Of a stretch of 64,000 bases of DNA, positions 16,999 to 26,885 are shown in pieces (within the stretch, counting starts at the first letter, position 1; every line of letters starts with the position of its first letter). The translations under genes and the position numbers were made by a program. The notes below the pieces were generated by a model. It saw only the letters and a list, made by a program, of their open reading frames with translations. It was not told the DNA's origin and made no database searches. The DNA comes from JAHEGP01 sp963792875. Its GTDB lineage: Bacteria; Pseudomonadota; Gammaproteobacteria; Pseudomonadales; JAHEGP01. Where the stretch lies: NCBI GenBank assembly GCA_963792875.1, contig CAWBXV010000003.1, forward strand, positions 1-64,000, read 5' to 3'.

Positions 16999-17536
16999 GG
17001 TGTTCTCCCTGGGTTTTTATCGGGCTTATCGGGTGTCTTTTCTGTGGCATATTTTATTGCTTTATTATGCTAGTTATCCGTCGCGGCTAACTCAGGGCAG
17101 AATAACCGATAACAGGGTCTGCTTAAACAGCCGCGGCAGCCGTTGCTGCGGCCTCTTTTCAACGCTGTACCGGCAGCGCGATCGGCACCTTATTGGTGCA
17201 GCGGCGCTGCTAACACTATACATTATCTGTGAGGGCTGGAATTTCAAGCGATTCAAAGGGCTTTTTTCATTTTTTTACTGTAAATAAAGGCATTTGCGGC
17301 GATTGTGGCGCAACGCACGCTGGCGCCCGCAGTGCCATAGGGGGATGTACCTAGGGGCGGGCCGCGCTGCGGTGCACTGCGGGCGGGTGTTGGCTGCCCG
17401 GGATGAGCGGGCGCCGGTGCAGTATTTGCGAGCGCGAAGCGCCCTGAGGCGGTAGCATAGTGCCGGGGGTGACGACCGGTGCCGCGGCAGCGCGTACGCA
17501 GATGTCGCTGAAGGGTTTTTCCGAGGGGAGCTGTTG
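16999..17536. other. intergenic region between divergent genes
   Basis: The part next to glsA (about 17000-17110) is A+T-rich and holds several GATAA-like words; it probably contains the glsA promoter. No gene or stable repeat is seen in the remainder. Confidence 0.4.
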
Positions 17537-17914
17537 ATGGAATCGACCGCACCGACGCCCGAGCAGGGCAAGGCCTATCAGGCGCTGGCGATAGAGGCCG
17601 CGCTGCGGATCGGTCTGCTGGCGGGGCTGTTCGCGGCGTGGAGCCTGCTGGTGGGTTTCAGCGATTCCCTGCTCAAGCCGATACTGCTGGGGCGCGGTTC
17701 CACCGTGCCGATGATGGTGATCTTCATCGGCGCCATTGGCGGCTTCATGCTCTGGGGCATCGTGGGCCTGTTCACCGGAGCCGTGGTTTTTGTACTCGGT
17801 TATACTTTGATCCACAGCTGGCTCGAGCCGGACCAGCCCGATGCCGTGCGCAGCGCCCCTGGCGCGGGCGCGCTCCCGGGCCAGGCCGAGCGCCATCACG
17901 ATAACAACGCCTAG
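17537..17914 (+). CDS. AI-2E family transporter remnant (internal deletion)
   Basis: The 125-residue product joins a typical AI-2E N-terminal end and first helix (ALAIEAALRIGLLAGLFAAW) directly to the family's C-terminal block (LLKPILLGRGSTVPMMVIF then GAIGGFMLWGIVGLFTG). Ordinary members have about 340-370 residues, so some 220 central residues, including the middle helices, are missing while the frame stays open. A strong GAGGGGAG lies seven bases before the ATG, so it may still be translated. It is unlikely to work as the usual carrier. A complete member of the family lies at 39098-40180. Confidence 0.75.
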   Translation: MESTAPTPEQGKAYQALAIEAALRIGLLAGLFAAWSLLVGFSDSLLKPILLGRGSTVPMMVIFIGAIGGFMLWGIVGLFTGAVVFVLGYTLIHSWLEPDQPDAVRSAPGAGALPGQAERHHDNNA

Positions 17915-17974
17915 CGGGACGTCCGGCCCACGCTAAGCCACCGCGCCGGCGCCCGCTGGCGGGGCATCGGAAGC

Positions 17975-20900
17975 ATGCGTATGGGGTTACATCGCGGTAA
18001 AGCCTGCCTGCGCTGGTTGTGCGCGGGGCTGGCGGCAGTCAGTTGCGCGGCCCTCGCCGATCGCCTGCCGGTCGCGCAGGGTGTGACCAGGCCGCTGCTG
18101 GAGGCCGCTGTCCGCGATGCCACCGACAGCCCGGAATACGATGACAAGACCCGCGCGTCGCTGATCGAAATCTACCAGCGCGCCCTCGGCAATCTCGACG
18201 ACGACGACGCTCACCTGCAGGCGATTGAGGGTTTCGCTGCCAGTGTTGCCAGCGCGCCCCGGCAGCTTGGCGCGGTGCGGGCCGATATCGAGCGGCTCCA
18301 GGGCGAGCCCATCCCGCTGCCGCGGCCCGGCTCGGCCGAGGCGGCCACGCAGGCCCTGCTCGAGGCCCGCGTCGAGCTGCTGTCGGAGGAGGCCGATCTC
18401 AATGCCCTGCGGGCGCGCCTGGAGGAGGAGAGCCAGCGGCCATCCGCTGCCCGCCGGGAGCTGACCGAGGCGATGGGCCTCCTCGACAGCGCTGGCCAGG
18501 AGCCCAAGGCCGCCGGCGGCGCCCTGGTCGGCGCGGCGGACCTGGCGCAGGCGCGCAGCTGGCTGCGCGAGACGACCGAGAAGGAGTTGAGTTCCCGCAT
18601 TCAGATGCTGGATCAGGAGCTGATCAGCTATGCGCCTCGCAACGAATTGCTCAAGGCGCGGAGTGAACTGCAGGCGCTGGTAGTGGCCCGCGTGCGCCAG
18701 CAGGTGGCGATGCTGGAAGCGCAGCTGCGCGGACAGCGCGAGTCGGAGGCCGTGCGCATGCTGCAGCAGGCGGAGGCTGCGCAGCGGGCGGTGCAGGGTC
18801 AGCATCCCGTGCTGGAGGCGACGGCGCAGGACAATATCGACGCCAGCCGCAGGCTGGAGCAGTTGGCACGGCGTATCGAACGGTTCGAAGCGCGCGTCGC
18901 CGAGATCGACCAGGAGGCGCGCAACGTCGAGGAGAGCTACCAGAATCTGCGCCAGAAATTGGAACTGGCCGGTATGAGCAGGTCGCTGGGGCACGTGCTG
19001 CAGGACCAGTATACGTCCCTGCCGCAGCGGCGGGGCCTGCAGATCGAGCTGAAGCAGCGGGACGACGAGCAGACCGAGCTGGCACTGCAGAAGATCGCGG
19101 TCGATGATCACCTCAAAGCGCTGGGGGACAAGAGCCACTTCAGCATGGGCCTGCTGAAGGATTTTCAGGTCCGCGCCCGCGCCGAGACCGCGTCCGGCCC
19201 GCTGCCGCCCATCAATATGTCGGCCCTCGGCGATCTGCTGGAGCAGCAGCGCGAGATCTACCGGCAGACCCAGGTGGCGATGAGCAGCTACTCGGGCGTG
19301 CTCGGCGAGTACAGCTTCGTGCAGCGTCGGCTCATCGACGCCGTCGGCGGCTACGAGGCCTATCTGGTCGAGCGGCTGCTGTGGGTGCGCAGTCTGCCTA
19401 GCCGGGAATTTTTCTCCAACCTGACGGAACTGCCCAGCGACTTCGGCAAACTGCTGGCGCCCCAGGACCTCCGGGAGGTGGTGGATATTCTGCTCGGCCC
19501 CGGTTTCTTTGCGCCCCTGCAGTGGCTCGGTGTGCTGGTGGCGCTGCTGCTGCTGGCCGCGCGCGGACCCTTGCGCGGGCGCCTGCGGGAGAGCAGCCGT
19601 CTGGTCGGCAACCCGGTGAAGGACAGCTTTCGCTATACGCTGCAGGCGCTGGCGATCGTGCTGCTGCTGGTGCTGCCAGGGCCGCTGCTGCTGGCAAGCC
19701 TGGCGCTCAAGCTGGAGTTCTCCAATGATCCCCTGCTGCTGGCGCATGCGCTGGCCGTGGCGCTGTTCGGCGCCGCCAGGAACCTGTTCTTCCTCCTGCT
19801 CTTTTTTTCTATCTGCGGTCCGGAGGGGCTGGGGCAGCGCCATTTCCTGTGGTTCGAGCCTGCGCTGAAGCCGCTGCGGCGTGAACTCGGCCGCTTGATC
19901 GCCCTGCTGATACCCCTCACTTTTGTGATCAATCTGGTGTTCCAGCTGGATGCCACCGGCATCGCCTGGGATGGCCTGCGCCTGGGCCTGATGGCTGGCG
20001 TGCTGTTGCTGACGGGCTTCTTTGTCCGCGTGCTGCGGCGCAATGGCGCGTTGATGCGCGCGCTGGAGCAGCCGAAGGCCTATGTGTCGCTGGTGCGTCT
20101 GCGCAGGGTCTGGCAGGCGCTGGTCGTGCTGGTGCCGCTGGCGATGCTGGTGCTGCTGTCGGCCGGTTACGTCTATCTGGCCGGCATCCTGCTGAGCAGT
20201 GTCATTCAAAGTTTCTGGGTGGTGATTGTCGTCGTCATCGTGCACCAGCTGTGCGTGCGCTGGTTGCGCATCACGGCGAGCCGCCTCAACCATCAGGTGC
20301 TGATGGCGAACCAGGCCCGCCGCCTGCAGGAGATGTCCCAGTTCGACCCCTCGCAGGAGGTCGCCCGCGGCCCGCCGTCGCTGCCGGAGGTCGATGTGCT
20401 GGGCCTTGGACGCGACAGTCTGCGGCTGGTCAATGCCATCAGCACCGTGGTGGCGGTGGCGGGATTCGCGCTGGTGTGGGCGCAGATCCTGCCGGCCCTG
20501 CGCTTTATGGACAACGTTACGGTCTGGCACGTGGGCGCGCTGGTGCCTGGCGCGCCAGTCGGGCGGGCGATCAGCCTGGCTGACGTGGGTCTGGCGGTGC
20601 TGGTGCTGGGCGCCGCCGTGTTTCTCTATCGCAAACTGCCGTCCATGCTCGAGCTGATGCTCATCCAGTTCACGGCGCTCGCCGCCAACGAGCGCGCGAC
20701 CGCCATTACCCTGGTGCGCTATCTGCTGATCGCTGTCAGCATCGGCGCGGTGGTGATCATGCTGGGTTTCGAGTGGGCCAGGTTTCAGTGGCTGGCGGCC
20801 GCGCTGGGCGTCGGCATCGGTTTCGGCCTGCAGGAGATCCTGGCCAATTTCATCAGCGGCCTCATCATTCTGTTCGAGCGTCCGGTGCGCGTCGGTGACC

Positions 20901-21376
20901 GCGTCACCATCGGCACCGTCGAGGGTATTGTCATGCGCATCCAGATCCGTGCGACCACGATTGTCACCTGGGATCGCCAGGAACTGCTGGTGCCCAACAA
21001 GTCCTTCATCACGGGGCCGGTGCTGAACTGGAGCCTCTCTGACCCTATCTCCAGGCTCGTCGTCGACGTCGGGGTGGCCCACGGCAGCGATGTCGCCCGG
21101 GCGATGGCGCTGGTCGCGGCCGCGGCCGAGGCCGAGCAGAAGGTGCTCCGGGACCCCAAGCCGTTGATCACGCTGGAGCAGTTCGGCGTCAACGCGCTCG
21201 AGATTCGCCTGCGCTGTTATCTGGATGACCTGGAGGCGCGTCCCGTGGTGCGCAGCCGGCTGTACGAAGCGATCAACGCCGCTTTCAGGAAGGAGGGCAT
21301 CACCGTCGCGTTTCCCCAGCGCGATCTCCACTTCGATGCCGACCGGCCCCTGCAGATTGTGCTGGCGGGGCGCTGA
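17975..21376 (+). CDS. large mechanosensitive channel, MscK/KefA type, copy 1
   Basis: The 1133-residue protein has a signal peptide (about 1-28), a long periplasmic coiled-coil region (about 45-460, many Glu, Gln and Arg heptads), and roughly ten membrane helices from residue 505 on. The C-terminal MscS domain includes LGVGIGFGLQEILANFISGL around residue 945 and FERPVRVGDRVTIG, the pore helix and beta domain. MscK-type channels open under membrane tension to release solutes on hypo-osmotic shock. It starts 60 bases after the AI-2E remnant and ends 4 bases before the next channel gene, so the two channel genes form an operon. An ATG at 17981 is an alternative start. Confidence 0.93.
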   Translation: MRMGLHRGKACLRWLCAGLAAVSCAALADRLPVAQGVTRPLLEAAVRDATDSPEYDDKTRASLIEIYQRALGNLDDDDAHLQAIEGFAASVASAPRQLGAVRADIERLQGEPIPLPRPGSAEAATQALLEARVELLSEEADLNALRARLEEESQRPSAARRELTEAMGLLDSAGQEPKAAGGALVGAADLAQARSWLRETTEKELSSRIQMLDQELISYAPRNELLKARSELQALVVARVRQQVAMLEAQLRGQRESEAVRMLQQAEAAQRAVQGQHPVLEATAQDNIDASRRLEQLARRIERFEARVAEIDQEARNVEESYQNLRQKLELAGMSRSLGHVLQDQYTSLPQRRGLQIELKQRDDEQTELALQKIAVDDHLKALGDKSHFSMGLLKDFQVRARAETASGPLPPINMSALGDLLEQQREIYRQTQVAMSSYSGVLGEYSFVQRRLIDAVGGYEAYLVERLLWVRSLPSREFFSNLTELPSDFGKLLAPQDLREVVDILLGPGFFAPLQWLGVLVALLLLAARGPLRGRLRESSRLVGNPVKDSFRYTLQALAIVLLLVLPGPLLLASLALKLEFSNDPLLLAHALAVALFGAARNLFFLLLFFSICGPEGLGQRHFLWFEPALKPLRRELGRLIALLIPLTFVINLVFQLDATGIAWDGLRLGLMAGVLLLTGFFVRVLRRNGALMRALEQPKAYVSLVRLRRVWQALVVLVPLAMLVLLSAGYVYLAGILLSSVIQSFWVVIVVVIVHQLCVRWLRITASRLNHQVLMANQARRLQEMSQFDPSQEVARGPPSLPEVDVLGLGRDSLRLVNAISTVVAVAGFALVWAQILPALRFMDNVTVWHVGALVPGAPVGRAISLADVGLAVLVLGAAVFLYRKLPSMLELMLIQFTALAANERATAITLVRYLLIAVSIGAVVIMLGFEWARFQWLAAALGVGIGFGLQEILANFISGLIILFERPVRVGDRVTIGTVEGIVMRIQIRATTIVTWDRQELLVPNKSFITGPVLNWSLSDPISRLVVDVGVAHGSDVARAMALVAAAAEAEQKVLRDPKPLITLEQFGVNALEIRLRCYLDDLEARPVVRSRLYEAINAAFRKEGITVAFPQRDLHFDADRPLQIVLAGR

Positions 21377-21380
21377 CCGG

Positions 21381-24300
21381 ATGATGCGACGAGCGAGGAG
21401 GGCGGCCGGTCTGTTGGCCCTGAGGCATGGCGCGAAGCTGGCGCCATGGAGACGGCTGCTGCTCATGGCGATGGTAGTGCTGTGCCCGCTGGGTGTTGCG
21501 ACGGCGCTGCCGGCCGGCGACGAGCAGCCGAGCGTCGATGAGCAGACGCTGACGAAGAAGATCACCGAGGTCGAGGGCAATTCGGAACTCGCGGCGGAGA
21601 CCCGCAAGGAGCTGATCGAGCAATATCGGCACGCCATCAGCAATCTCGAGGCCTACGAGGCCAGCCTGGCTGACATCGCCAGGTATTCCGCCAGCATCGA
21701 GTCGGCAGCCGCAGAGTCCCGCCGCATCGAACGGGAGATCGATCGCCTGAAGCAAGGACGGCAGTCCATGCGGCTGGGCGTCGCCGTGACAGCCTCTGCG
21801 GCAGCGATCGCGCAGGAGCTGGTTGAAGCCAGAGCCGAAATGGCGGCATACGATGCGGAGGTGGTGCGGCTGCGGCTGGCGCTGGATGCCGAGCAGCAGC
21901 GCCTGCCGGTGGCGAGGAGGGAGCTCGCAGAGTCCAGTAGCCGCTTGGGGCAGGCCCGCGCCGACGGTGACGGCAAGCCGTCGCCGGCCGAGTCGCTCGA
22001 GCGCAGGCGCGCGCGCCAGTGGGAGCAGGAGACCTCCAGGCTGGCGCTGGGGGCGCTGATCAAGAAGCTCGACCAGGAACTGCTCAGTCATGGCCCCAGG
22101 GTGGCGCTGCTGCAGAGCCAGCGGGAGCTTGCCGAACTGCAGCTGGGGTTGCTGCGGACCCGCGTGGCCACCATCGAGACCCTGCTCGGCAGCCGGCGCC
22201 AGGCGGATGCCGACCAGGCCATCGCCAGGGCCCAGGCCGCGCAATTGCAGGCGCAGGGATCGCATCCCGTACTCGTCAGTGCCGCCGCCGAGACGGCGGT
22301 CGTCAGCAATCGTCTGCTCGAGATCGCCCTCGGCACAGAGCAGGCGAACAGTGAGGCGCTGGGCACCGGGCGCCAGGTGCGGGACATCGAGGAGGAGTTC
22401 CGCAGCGTGCGGCAGAAGCTCGAGCTGGCGGGGATGAACCAGGCGCTGGGCCGGATTCTGCAGGAGCAGCGGGCCGCCCTGCCGAGCAGGAAAGCGCTGG
22501 CGGCCGCGCTGCGGGAACGCGAGGGGCTGATCTCCGACATCACGCTGGAGCAGCTGATGCTCGATGAGAAAATGAAGGCGCTGAAGGATATTCCGGCCTA
22601 CGCGGACTACCTCATGCAGCCGGTCACCGATGCCGCGCTCGCGGAAGAATACGGCGACGCCGCCAGCGGTGGCCGGCGTATGCGCAAAGATCTGGAACAG
22701 CTGCTCGGGGAGCGGCTGCGCATCTACCAGGAGGTCAACAGCGCGACGACCATCTACCTGCGCGCTCTCAGCGACCTGGAATACGAGCAGCGCCGGCTGA
22801 TGAAGGCCGTTGCGGATTTCGAGACCTACCTGTCGGAGCGCCTGCTCTGGGTGCGAAGCGTGCCCAATCCCAGCTTCGATAACTTGCTGAGCTTTTCGGG
22901 AGACGCTGGCAGGTACCTCTCGCTGGGGGAGCTGGAGGCGGTTGCCTGGACCCTGCTCGAGGTCAACGTCTTGTCTCCGGTGGTGTTCCTGGGTCTGCTG
23001 CTGGCGGCCGTTATCCGGTACAAGAGACCCATGCTGCGGGAGATGCTGCTGCGCACCAACCGCTATCTGGGCAATCCGGTCAGCGACCATTTCAGCTATA
23101 CCCTGCAGGCGCTGCTGATCTCGGCAGCGCTGTCGGCGCCGGGGCCGCTGGTGTGCGCCGTACTGGGCTGGAAGCTGAAGCCTGCCGACTACGATTCGGC
23201 GCTCGCACAGGCGCTGGGGCCGGGGCTGCTATGGTTGTCGGTCAACTGGTTCGTGGTGCGCTTTTCCATACAAATCTGTCAGCCGGAGGGGCTGGCCCAC
23301 CGGCATTTCCGCTGGTATCTGCCGGCCCTCAAACCGCTGCGGCGCGAACTGTACCTGCTGATGCTGGGCTTCATGCCGCTGGGTTTTTTCAATGCCTGCC
23401 TCATCGCCTTGGACTCCTCCGGCATCGAGTGGGGCATCGTGCGCCTGGGGCTGATGCTGATGCTGCTGCTGTTCGCGTCGTTTTTCATGCGCATGCTGCG
23501 CCCGCAGGGCGAGATCATGCGGGCGCTGGACAGTCTGAACGCCGGCGCGCTGCTGGTGCGCCTGCGCTGGTTCTGGTCTGCACTGGCCGTGATCCTTCCG
23601 GTCGGTCTGGCGGCGTTGACGGCCATGGGCTATGTATACACGGCCGCGACGCTGCTGCTGAGCCTGATCCAGTCGTTCTGGCTGCTGCTGGCGCTGGTGC
23701 TGGGCCACCAGCTTGCCTTGCGCTGGCTGCGCAAGACCGCCACCAAGCTCAACTACCAGTCGCTGCAGGATGAGCGCAAGCGCCAGCTGCAGGCGATCTT
23801 CGAAACCAACCGCGCCGGGGGGATGCCGACTGACAGCGACGACGAGTCGTTTCCGGACCTCACCCGGCTGGGCCGGGGCAGCATCCGGCTGGTCAACGCC
23901 ATCACCGGGGTCGTCGCCACGGTCGGGCTGCTGATGGTGTGGTCGGACGTGCTGCCCGCGCTCGGCTACCTGGATACCATACAGCTGTGGGACTCGGCCA
24001 CCATGTTCGATGGCGATGTCGTGCTGGAGCCCATCACGCTGGCCGATCTGGGGCTGGCGCTGCTCATCAGTGGCGCCGCGTTCTTCCTGTACCGCAATCT
24101 GCCCGCGCTGATGGAACTGATCCTGCTGCAGCTGTTCTCGATGAACAAGGCCGATCGCTATACCCTCATCACGCTGGTCCTGTACACCGTCGTCCTGATC
24201 AGTATCTCTTCGGTCGCGGTGGTGCTCGGCTTCGAGTGGTCGAAGTTTCAGTGGCTGGCCGCGGCCCTGGGGGTCGGTATCGGTTTCGGCCTGCAGGAGA

Positions 24301-24857
24301 TCGTCGCCAACTTCATCAGCGGTCTCATCCTCCTGTTCGAGCGGCCCATCCGCGTGGGCGATCTGGTGACCGTGGGCAACGTGGAGGGCTTTGTGACCAA
24401 CATCCGCATGCGGGCCACTACCATTCTCACCTATGATCGCCAGGAGCTGCTGGTGCCCAACAAGGACTTCATCACGGGCAATCTGCTCAACTGGAGCCTG
24501 TCCGACCCCATTTCCCGCCTGCTGATCGACGTCGGCGTCGCCTGCGACTCCGATGTCGCGCGCGCCATGGCCATCATCACCGAACTCGCCGAGAGCGACG
24601 AGAAGGTCATTCGCGACCCGGCGCCCTTTACCACCTTCGAGGGCTACAGTGACAGCAGTCTCAAGCTGCGCCTGCGCTGTTACCTGGACGACATCGACGC
24701 CCGCATCGCGACCGCCAGCCGCCTGCGCCAGGCGATCTACCGGCGCTTTGCCGAGGAGGGCATCGTCATCGCCCTGCCGCAGCTCGACGTGCATTTCGAT
24801 CGCGGCAAGCCGCTCACCGTGGCGCTGATGAACGCGCCGCCGGCGGACGGGGCCTGA
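21381..24857 (+). CDS. large mechanosensitive channel, MscK/KefA type, copy 2
   Basis: The 1158-residue protein has the same plan as its upstream neighbour: an N-terminal signal (MVVLCPLGVATALPA), a long coiled-coil periplasmic part, many helices, and an MscS core (LGVGIGFGLQEIVANFISGL, then FERPIRVGDLVTVG). The two share long near-identical blocks in the pore region and clearly arose by tandem duplication, but their periplasmic parts have diverged. ATG 21381 lies only 4 bases after the previous stop, indicating translational coupling. It acts in the inner membrane as a tension-gated channel. Confidence 0.93.
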   Translation: MMRRARRAAGLLALRHGAKLAPWRRLLLMAMVVLCPLGVATALPAGDEQPSVDEQTLTKKITEVEGNSELAAETRKELIEQYRHAISNLEAYEASLADIARYSASIESAAAESRRIEREIDRLKQGRQSMRLGVAVTASAAAIAQELVEARAEMAAYDAEVVRLRLALDAEQQRLPVARRELAESSSRLGQARADGDGKPSPAESLERRRARQWEQETSRLALGALIKKLDQELLSHGPRVALLQSQRELAELQLGLLRTRVATIETLLGSRRQADADQAIARAQAAQLQAQGSHPVLVSAAAETAVVSNRLLEIALGTEQANSEALGTGRQVRDIEEEFRSVRQKLELAGMNQALGRILQEQRAALPSRKALAAALREREGLISDITLEQLMLDEKMKALKDIPAYADYLMQPVTDAALAEEYGDAASGGRRMRKDLEQLLGERLRIYQEVNSATTIYLRALSDLEYEQRRLMKAVADFETYLSERLLWVRSVPNPSFDNLLSFSGDAGRYLSLGELEAVAWTLLEVNVLSPVVFLGLLLAAVIRYKRPMLREMLLRTNRYLGNPVSDHFSYTLQALLISAALSAPGPLVCAVLGWKLKPADYDSALAQALGPGLLWLSVNWFVVRFSIQICQPEGLAHRHFRWYLPALKPLRRELYLLMLGFMPLGFFNACLIALDSSGIEWGIVRLGLMLMLLLFASFFMRMLRPQGEIMRALDSLNAGALLVRLRWFWSALAVILPVGLAALTAMGYVYTAATLLLSLIQSFWLLLALVLGHQLALRWLRKTATKLNYQSLQDERKRQLQAIFETNRAGGMPTDSDDESFPDLTRLGRGSIRLVNAITGVVATVGLLMVWSDVLPALGYLDTIQLWDSATMFDGDVVLEPITLADLGLALLISGAAFFLYRNLPALMELILLQLFSMNKADRYTLITLVLYTVVLISISSVAVVLGFEWSKFQWLAAALGVGIGFGLQEIVANFISGLILLFERPIRVGDLVTVGNVEGFVTNIRMRATTILTYDRQELLVPNKDFITGNLLNWSLSDPISRLLIDVGVACDSDVARAMAIITELAESDEKVIRDPAPFTTFEGYSDSSLKLRLRCYLDDIDARIATASRLRQAIYRRFAEEGIVIALPQLDVHFDRGKPLTVALMNAPPADGA

Positions 24858-24996
24858 GCGGCAGCGGCCTGGTGCGGGTGATCGGGCGCGGCCGCCATGC
24901 TATGCTCGCGCATGGGTCGGATATGCGGCGGCAGCGCGTGGTTTGACGCGCCCGCGCGCAGGGTACCGGCGGCACTTCGGCAGGTGGGAGAGCGCT

Positions 24997-26820
24997 GTGA
25001 GCGAAAGGTTATCGGGCAGGCGCGGGTTGCCTGCGAGGTGGCGGGGCTGCCTGGTCGCGGTGCTGGCGCTGGTGTTGTCGCTGCCGTGGGCGGCGGCGCC
25101 GGCGATCGCACAGGAGGCAGCCGCACAGGAGGGCGGTGCGCAGCAGGGCGGCGCGTCCAAGCCGCTGGCGGATGCGGACAGGGCCGAGTTCGATGACAAG
25201 CTGCAGGCCATTGACGTGCGCTACGCGGCGGCGCAGGGCCTGCAGAAGAAGCTCGGCGACGCCGTGCCAAGCCTCGCGCCCGTGCTGCGGGTGCGACTGG
25301 CCGACGACTGGTCGCAGCTGCTGGGCAGGAGCGTCGAATTTGCCCGGCTCGTCGCCAAGAAACAGTCCCAGGGCTACGAGGTCGCGGCCGATCGCGCCCG
25401 CGCGCTCGATGATATGGCACGCTTCGGCACCGCAGCGCGCGCCGCGCGCACCGCGCTGTGGGATCAGATCACCGTTCCCGAGGCCACGGCCAGCGCCGTC
25501 GAGGAGGCGCGCGTCAACTACTGGTTGTTCGATCTGATCGCCTCCAGCGACGCCCTCATCAAACAGCTGGTCGATGCCGTGGACGCGGGCCGCGCACTGG
25601 GTGCCGATGTCACCGGGCAGGAGCAGGCCCTGCGCGCCTATGTGTCCGAGCGCGCCGTCAACAATTCGGTGATGCTGGCGCTGGCCATGAACGAGGTCAA
25701 GGGTCGCAAGGCCGGGCTCGCGGTCATGCCGGCCGATGCCGAGGTGCAGGCGAAGGTGTCGGTCGCCGAGCGCGAGGTCTCCCGCCTGGCGGCTTCGCTG
25801 GACTCGGCGGTGAAGCTCATGAACGACATGAGCCTCGACACCCTGTCCTACCGCCAGCAGGTGATCGCCGCCACCGGCGAGATCAGCACCGACATCTTCG
25901 ATCCCAGAGTGCTGCTGTCCCTGGCCGGTGGCTGGCTGCGGTCCCTCGTCGAGATGGTCGTCAGGCACGGTCCCAATCTGTTCCTCAAACTGCTGCTGTT
26001 CATCGCCATCGTACTGCTGTTCAGGCGCCTTGCCGGCATCGTGCAGCGTCTCATCGAGGCCGCTCTGGGGCGCTCGCAGCTGCAGCTCTCGCGGCTGCTG
26101 CGCAATATGATCGTCAGTTTCAGCCGCACGCTCATCATCAGCCTGGGCGTTCTCATCGCCCTCTCCCAGGTGGGCATTTCGCTGGGCCCGGTGCTGGCCG
26201 GCCTCGGGGTGGCCGGTTTCGTCATCGGCTTTGCGCTGCAGGATACCCTGTCGAACTTCGCCGCGGGCATGATGATTCTGATGTACCGGCCCTTTGACGT
26301 CGGGGACATCGTCGAGGCGGGCGGCGTGTCGGGCAAGGTCAGCCACATGAGCCTGGTCAATACCACCATCCTCACCTTCGACAACCAGACGCTGGTGGTG
26401 CCGAACAACAAGATCTGGGGCAATGTGATCAAGAATGTCACCTCGCAGCGCACGCGCCGGGTCGACCTGCTGTTCAGCGTCTCTTACAGCGACGACATTG
26501 CCCGCACCGAGGCGATACTGACCGAACTCGTCAACGGCCACGATCGCGTGCTGTCGATGCCCGAGCCCCTGGTGCGCCTGCATCAGCTGGCCGATTCCTC
26601 GGTGGACTTCATCGTGCGGCCCTGGGTCAAGACGGAGGACTACTGGGACGTGTACTGGGACCTGACCCGGGCGGTCAAGCTCCGCTTCGACCAGGAGGGT
26701 ATCTCGATCCCGTTTCCGCAGCGGGATGTGCACCTCTTCGCCCAGCCGCCGGCGGCGGACGATGCCCCGCAGCTCCCGGGCGGCGCCGCCATGAATGCGG
26801 GTGGCGCCGCCATAAAATAG
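24997..26820 (+). CDS. MscS-family mechanosensitive channel
   Basis: The 607-residue product starts at GTG 24997 behind GGGAGAG and directly gives a signal peptide (ending AAPAIAQ). An alternative in-frame start at 24943 adds 18 Arg-rich residues. A periplasmic helical part (about 30-310) is followed by helices and the MscS domain with GVAGFVIGFALQDTLSNFAAG around residue 405 and YRPFDVGDIVEAGG. It is smaller than the two MscK-type proteins upstream and belongs to a different MscS subgroup. It is the third channel gene in a row, separated from the second by 139 bases. Confidence 0.92.
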   Translation: MSERLSGRRGLPARWRGCLVAVLALVLSLPWAAAPAIAQEAAAQEGGAQQGGASKPLADADRAEFDDKLQAIDVRYAAAQGLQKKLGDAVPSLAPVLRVRLADDWSQLLGRSVEFARLVAKKQSQGYEVAADRARALDDMARFGTAARAARTALWDQITVPEATASAVEEARVNYWLFDLIASSDALIKQLVDAVDAGRALGADVTGQEQALRAYVSERAVNNSVMLALAMNEVKGRKAGLAVMPADAEVQAKVSVAEREVSRLAASLDSAVKLMNDMSLDTLSYRQQVIAATGEISTDIFDPRVLLSLAGGWLRSLVEMVVRHGPNLFLKLLLFIAIVLLFRRLAGIVQRLIEAALGRSQLQLSRLLRNMIVSFSRTLIISLGVLIALSQVGISLGPVLAGLGVAGFVIGFALQDTLSNFAAGMMILMYRPFDVGDIVEAGGVSGKVSHMSLVNTTILTFDNQTLVVPNNKIWGNVIKNVTSQRTRRVDLLFSVSYSDDIARTEAILTELVNGHDRVLSMPEPLVRLHQLADSSVDFIVRPWVKTEDYWDVYWDLTRAVKLRFDQEGISIPFPQRDVHLFAQPPAADDAPQLPGGAAMNAGGAAIK

Positions 26821-26885
26821 TGGCAGGTTGCAGGGGCGCCGAATGTGGTAATATCGGCTGAATATTCTGCCAGCGGGTGTTTGTT

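Noticed and set aside
17045..17060. TGGCAT...TTGC upstream of glsA that looks like a -24/-12 promoter
   Set aside because: The GG-to-GC spacing is one base too long and it points away from glsA.
17987..21643. A 1218-codon open frame on the strand opposite the first MscK-type gene
   Set aside because: It is His/Gln/Arg-rich low-complexity sequence created by the high-GC codon use of the real gene. It has no family resemblance, and the plus strand encodes a complete channel.
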